9,637 bases of DNA from assembly GCA_026994735.1 (NCBI GenBank), contig JALWQD010000011.1:1-9637 (forward strand), read 5' to 3'. The stretch comes from Gammaproteobacteria bacterium (lineage in GTDB: Bacteria > Pseudomonadota > Gammaproteobacteria > SZUA-140). Every line of letters starts with the position of its first letter. The stretch's first letter is position 1. A program made the position numbers and the translations under genes. Below the pieces are notes generated by a model, which was given only the letters and a program-made list of their open reading frames with translations, made no database searches and was not told the origin of the DNA. Below, piece after piece: positions 5,896-9,637 of the stretch.

Positions 5896-7983
5896 CTAAC
5901 CCGCCTGCTGCAACAATGAAATATCGGCCACTTCAAGAAACAATGCCGACAAGGCCTGCAACAGGGCCAGACGATTAGCACGAAGAGCGTCATCTTCGAC
6001 CATCACCATGACATGCTCAAAAAAAACATCAACAGGCTCATGCAACTGGGCAAGGCGGGCCAGAGCCTCACGATAACGTCCAGCGGCAAGCATTGGTGCA
6101 ACATCGGCGGTCAGTTGCGACATAACCTCATAGAGGTTTTTCTCCGCACCCTCGACAAACAGAGCCTCCTCGATCAGTAACGGAGCTGCAACCCCCGACT
6201 TGCGCAAGAGATTGCGGATACGCTTGTTCGCTGCGGCCAGCCCCGCTGCCTCTGGTCGCTGACGAAACGCGGTCACCGCCTGCAGGCGAGTTACAAAGTC
6301 GGCTGGCGCAAGCGGTTTGCAGGCTCGCACGGCAGCAAAGACATCGGCACCTATCCCCTGGTCCAAGCAATAACCACGCAAACGGTCGATAAAGAAGGCA
6401 TAGAGGTCCTCGGCCACCGCCGCATCAACCGTAATATCTTGCCGCCTGTAGGTCGTCGCAGAGGCGTCGATCAATGCTGCCAAAGTCAACGGCAATTTTT
6501 CTTCCACAAGAATTCGTAGCACACCCAGTGCCGCCCGCCGCAAGGCAAAGGGATCACGGTCACCCGTAGGCTGCTGGCCGAGCGCAAAAATCCCCACAAG
6601 AGTATCGATTTTATCGGCCAGAGCCAGGACACGGCCAAAATCCGTACGTGGCAGGGAGTCCCCGGCGTGACGCGGATGATATTGCTCTTCGAGGGCCGTA
6701 GCCACAGCGCTGTCCTCGCCATCAGCAGCCGCGTAATAACGCCCCATAAGCCCCTGCAACTCCGGAAATTCCGCAACCATATCGGTCAGCAGGTCGCACT
6801 TTGCCAACAGTGCCGCACGCTCAACCTGACTGACATCCAGGGCCAGTTGCCGAGCAAGAAACGAGGACAAAGCCACCAATCTCACTGTCTTTTGTTGCAA
6901 TGTACCGAGCTGTTTTTGAAACAATACACGCGCAAGCGCATCAACACGCGCGGCAAGTGGTTGCGCACGGTCTTGCTGCCAAAAGAAAGCGGCATCGGAA
7001 AGACGCGGTCGAATTACCCGCTCATTGCCCTCTCTGACAATCTCCATATCACGACTGGCGATATTGCTGACTGTAATAAACACTGGCAGCAACTGACCGT
7101 CACTATCGACAACATGAAAATATTTTTGATGGCCGCCCATCGCTGAAATCAGTACCTCTGCCGGCAGTTCGAGAAAACGTCTATCAAAATCGCCGCGTAC
7201 GGCAACCGGCCATTCATTCATGCCGGTAACCTCATCAAGCAAGGCTTCATTGATCACTGCCTTTCCTCCAGCAGCAAGGGCCTGGGCCTCGACCTGCTGG
7301 CGAATCGACTGACGTCGGCACAGCCGATCAACCATGACCTGCCCGGTAACCTCAAGGTCGCGCACATAATCATCGGCACAACTGAGTGATATTGCTTGTG
7401 GATGATGAAAACGGTGACCAAAGCTCAAGCGGCCAGCCTGGTGACCAAAGGCGCTAAAGGGAAGAACCTCATGACCATAAAGCAAAACCAGCCAATGCAC
7501 AGGACGTACAAAAGTCTCTTCCCCTGCGCCCCAGCGCATACGACGTGGGATTGGCAAACGATCAAGGGCGGCCGTTAAAATCTCTGGTAGCAACTCAGCC
7601 ACCCCCTTACCCGCTTCCTGCGCCTGCCAGAGCAACCATTCACCCTTATCGGTCACCAGACGTTGAAGGGCATCAATATCAACCGCACAGGAACGAGCAA
7701 AGCCCAGTGCCGCCGGAGTCGGCTGGCCAGCATCATCAAAAGCCGCCTGTACCGCCGGACCACGGCGTTCAACATGCCGGTCCGGCTGACGTGCCGCCAA
7801 TGCTTCAATGTGCACCGCCAAACGCCTGGGAGCGGCATAAACGTGACTTTCGCCATGCGTCAAACCCACCTTGTCCAGACCATCAACAAGCCCCTGCAAG
7901 AGCGCATCGGCAAGTCGCTGCAAGGCTTTCGGTGGCAACTCTTCCGTGCCAATTTCAAACAACAGTGGTGCCGAACTAGTCAT
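5896..7983 (-). CDS. glyS: Glycyl-tRNA synthetase beta subunit
   Basis: With GlyQ it forms the alpha2-beta2 enzyme that charges tRNA-Gly; the beta chain carries most tRNA recognition. The 695-residue protein is of normal length. It opens with LLFEIGTEELPP (7-18) and shows the family blocks MGGHQKYFHVVD (282-293), RLSDAAFFWQQD (327-338), EFPELQGLMGRYYA (405-418), AGDSLPRTDFGR (440-451) and LADKIDTLVGIF (455-466), ending in a helical DALR-like anticodon-binding domain. The ATG at 7983 is chosen because GGAGG lies just before it and the protein then starts like its homologues. An in-frame reading back to 8115 only covers glyQ. It overlaps the end of glyQ by 8 nt, suggesting coupled translation of the two subunits. 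Confidence 0.97.
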   Translation of the reverse strand: MTSSAPLLFEIGTEELPPKALQRLADALLQGLVDGLDKVGLTHGESHVYAAPRRLAVHIEALAARQPDRHVERRGPAVQAAFDDAGQPTPAALGFARSCAVDIDALQRLVTDKGEWLLWQAQEAGKGVAELLPEILTAALDRLPIPRRMRWGAGEETFVRPVHWLVLLYGHEVLPFSAFGHQAGRLSFGHRFHHPQAISLSCADDYVRDLEVTGQVMVDRLCRRQSIRQQVEAQALAAGGKAVINEALLDEVTGMNEWPVAVRGDFDRRFLELPAEVLISAMGGHQKYFHVVDSDGQLLPVFITVSNIASRDMEIVREGNERVIRPRLSDAAFFWQQDRAQPLAARVDALARVLFQKQLGTLQQKTVRLVALSSFLARQLALDVSQVERAALLAKCDLLTDMVAEFPELQGLMGRYYAAADGEDSAVATALEEQYHPRHAGDSLPRTDFGRVLALADKIDTLVGIFALGQQPTGDRDPFALRRAALGVLRILVEEKLPLTLAALIDASATTYRRQDITVDAAVAEDLYAFFIDRLRGYCLDQGIGADVFAAVRACKPLAPADFVTRLQAVTAFRQRPEAAGLAAANKRIRNLLRKSGVAAPLLIEEALFVEGAEKNLYEVMSQLTADVAPMLAAGRYREALARLAQLHEPVDVFFEHVMVMVEDDALRANRLALLQALSALFLEVADISLLQQAG

Positions 7984-8881
7984 GGGCACCTCCACAGAGC
8001 GGAAAGCCCAAAGCTTCCCGACGAGCATAGTAGGCCTCAGCGACTGCTTGGGAAAGAGCCCGTACTCGGCCAATAAAACGCGCCCTTTCGGTAACACTGA
8101 TCGCATGCCGGGCATCGAGCAAATTAAAAAAATGTGAAGCCTTTAGTACCTGTTCATAGGCCGCCAATGGCAAAGCAGCATCAATCAAATTGGCGCTGAC
8201 ACGTTCGCAATCATCGAAACCACGAAAAAGGCTTTCAACATCAGCCTTTTCAAAATTATAGGCCGACATTTCGACCTCATTCTGATGAAAGACATCGCCA
8301 TAACTGACGCGACCCCGGGAGCTATCAGACCAAACCAGGTCGTAAACACTGGCCACCCCTTGCAGATACATCGCAATACGCTCCAGACCGTAGGTAATTT
8401 CACCACTGACCGGCCGGCAATCAAGTCCGCCAACTTGCTGGAAGTAGGTAAACTGGGTCACTTCCATGCCGTTCAGCCAAACCTCCCAACCTAGCCCCCA
8501 GGCTCCCAGTGTGGGTGACTCCCAATCATCCTCGATGAAACGGATATCATAGACCAGCGGATCAATGCCCAACGCTTTCAGGGAGCCTAAATACAGCTCC
8601 TGGATATCCTCCGGAGACGGCTTGATTAATACCTGTAGCTGATAATAGTGCTGCAAACGATTAGGATTATCGCCATAGCGACCATCCGTTGGCCGGCGCG
8701 AAGGCTGAACATAGACCGCTGCCCATGGCTCCGGGCCAATGGCACGCAGGAAAGTGGCCGGGTGAAAGGTGCCCGCGCCGACCTCCATATCATAGGGCTG
8801 CAGCATCACACAGCCTTGTTCGATCCAGTATTGTTGCAGGGTCTGAATCAGTCCCTGAAAGGTGCTTGTCTCTGTCTTCAC
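7976..8881 (-). CDS. glyQ: Glycyl-tRNA synthetase alpha subunit
   Basis: This is the class II catalytic subunit that activates glycine with ATP. In 301 residues (E. coli has about 303) it shows the conserved TFQGLIQTLQQYW (7-19), QPYDMEVGAGTFHPATFLR (28-46), SRRPTDGRYGDNPNR (61-75), WGLGWEVWLNGMEVTQFTYF and GEITYGLERIAMYLQ (160-174, class II motif 3). The start is GTG 8881, because no ATG lies nearby and the protein then begins like its homologues; the ribosome site (GAGAG) is weak and close. It is the first gene of the operon with glyS, a gmhB homologue and plsC. A promoter is proposed just upstream. No T-box or glycine riboswitch is visible in the short leader. Confidence 0.97.
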   Translation of the reverse strand: MKTETSTFQGLIQTLQQYWIEQGCVMLQPYDMEVGAGTFHPATFLRAIGPEPWAAVYVQPSRRPTDGRYGDNPNRLQHYYQLQVLIKPSPEDIQELYLGSLKALGIDPLVYDIRFIEDDWESPTLGAWGLGWEVWLNGMEVTQFTYFQQVGGLDCRPVSGEITYGLERIAMYLQGVASVYDLVWSDSSRGRVSYGDVFHQNEVEMSAYNFEKADVESLFRGFDDCERVSANLIDAALPLAAYEQVLKASHFFNLLDARHAISVTERARFIGRVRALSQAVAEAYYARREALGFPLCGGAHD

Positions 8882-8914
8882 AACTCTCAGCCGGTAACAT
8901 TTATCTCGGGCGCG

Positions 8915-8943
8915 AGTATACCCTGCAACCCGGCCATTGGCGA
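8915..8943 (-). promoter_or_regulatory. Probable promoter of the glyQ operon
   Basis: The minus strand has TATACT (8920-8915, five of six bases) with TCGCCA (8943-8938, four of six) 17 bp upstream. Transcription would start near 8908, about 27 nt before the GTG start of glyQ. In the rest of the gap (8944-9088) I see no clear promoter for the plus-strand gene. Confidence 0.48.
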
Positions 8944-9088
8944 TCCATTCTCAACCAAAGCAGGTGCCAGGCCGATGACTATTAAAGATTACTGACAGCG
9001 CAGATACCCATTTAGCTCTTTCCGGCAGAGGACAAGCAACAAGAGGCATACCCAGACAGCCCCCTGAATTAATGAAGAGGTCGTATGT

Positions 9089-9637
9089 ATGAGCAACCTG
9101 ATACTGCAAGCAACAACAACGGCGCAATGGCTGACGTTGGTCAGCGAAGCAGAGCAAGCGACGGGACATTGGCTTGATGAAGAAAGTGAAAGCTATCTTG
9201 TCTTCTTGCTGATACGCCATACGGATGACAGCCAATTAATCACACAGATCGTTGGCCAGGATTATCTGCAATCCCAGAACCTGCCGCCCAATCAACGCCA
9301 GCAACAGCTCCGTGGCGTCGGCGACCACTGCCTGCTTTTTTCAGGTCTGTTTCCTCATCAGGCAGAGCGACGCCATGTCAAGCTCAGTTACTTCGTCGAC
9401 CTCGGCCGCAGCGCCTATCAGGAAGCTGCCAACAACTGCCAACAAACCCTGGTCAGCCTCTATCAACACCTGGCCAGTGAATTCCTCTCGCTCATGGAGA
9501 TCCTCCAGGGCATCCGCACACTTAACAATCAAACGATCCCGGCCAGCCCTATCGCTGCCTATGAACTCTGGCAGGAAACCGGCAGCCACCAGGCATTTGA
9601 CCAGCTAACCCGGAGAAATTCACTCAGCACCAGCCGC
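9089..9637 (+). CDS. Conserved protein of unknown function, cut by the window end
   Basis: An open frame runs from ATG 9089 through 183 codons to the last base with no stop, so the gene is incomplete at its 3' end. The ATG is preceded by GAAGAGG with eight bases spacing, a fair ribosome site; the overlapping ATG at 9085 is in another frame. The product begins MSNLILQATTTAQWLTLVSE and contains YLVFLLIRHT, then RGVGDHCLLFSGLFPHQAERR and VKLSYFVDLGRSAYQEAA, followed by a helical stretch (LYQHLASEFLSLMEILQGIR) and AYELWQETGS. I remember similar uncharacterised proteins from other Gammaproteobacteria but know no function or family name. It has no signal peptide or membrane segment and looks mostly helical and soluble. 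It is divergent from glyQ. Confidence 0.8.
   Translation, partial: MSNLILQATTTAQWLTLVSEAEQATGHWLDEESESYLVFLLIRHTDDSQLITQIVGQDYLQSQNLPPNQRQQQLRGVGDHCLLFSGLFPHQAERRHVKLSYFVDLGRSAYQEAANNCQQTLVSLYQHLASEFLSLMEILQGIRTLNNQTIPASPIAAYELWQETGSHQAFDQLTRRNSLSTSR

Noticed and set aside
6667..7146. Plus-strand open frame inside glyS
   Set aside because: Antisense shadow of a highly conserved gene, with no family pattern.
7545..7979. Plus-strand open frame of 144 codons opposite glyS
   Set aside because: Antisense shadow; Pro/His/Gln-rich composition from reversed codons.
7984..8115. 44-residue N-terminal extension of GlyS
   Set aside because: It lies wholly within glyQ in another frame; the ATG at 7983 has a good ribosome site and fits homologues.
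8882..9088. T-box or glycine riboswitch ahead of glyQ
   Set aside because: The likely leader is only about 27 nt, and I see no T-box sequence or aptamer-like pairing in the gap.

Overview
The window looks like the chromosome of a gammaproteobacterium with moderate GC. The evidence is: a glyQ-glyS-gmhB-plsC gene order of the kind I remember from Pseudomonas and relatives; an endonuclease-type MutL carrying the Pseudomonas-like DMHAAHER motif; a DUF2288 protein; and a tRNA-Pro(GGG) with an encoded CCA. I cannot name a genus from this alone. No mobile element, CRISPR array, phage gene or toxin-antitoxin pair was seen, and no long gene-free stretch exists (the largest gap is about 207 bp).

Layout, left to right. 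Positions 1-1238 are all on the minus strand: a transglutaminase-like protein, then a small VOC (glyoxalase-fold) protein, then tRNA-Pro(GGG) with a T-tract behind it. Positions 1372-2154 hold one plus-strand gene, a two-domain lipoprotein of unknown function, divergent from the transglutaminase gene. Positions 2276-4443 are mutL followed 17 bp later by a DUF2288 gene, both on the minus strand. Positions 4578-8881 are a tight minus-strand operon: glyQ and glyS (glycyl-tRNA synthetase alpha and beta, 8-nt overlap), a GmhB-like HAD protein, and plsC (4-nt overlap). At 9089 a plus-strand gene of an unknown conserved family begins and runs off the window.

How they work together. glyQ and glyS make one heterotetrameric enzyme. 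The gmhB and plsC homologues downstream belong to lipopolysaccharide heptose and phospholipid synthesis, so the operon joins translation and envelope functions. mutL has its own likely promoter and starts translation at TTG.

The most unusual point is the GmhB homologue. It keeps the fold signatures and the zinc-binding Cys/His residues but has lost the nucleophilic Asp, the motif III Arg-Lys and the first motif IV Asp. It looks like an intact, probably translated pseudoenzyme. Other points of interest are the mutL start region (a two-codon in-frame ATG-AGT-TGA ahead of the TTG, and a direct repeat inside the promoter spacer), and the uncharacterised lipoprotein and right-edge gene. I see no convincing new multi-gene system.
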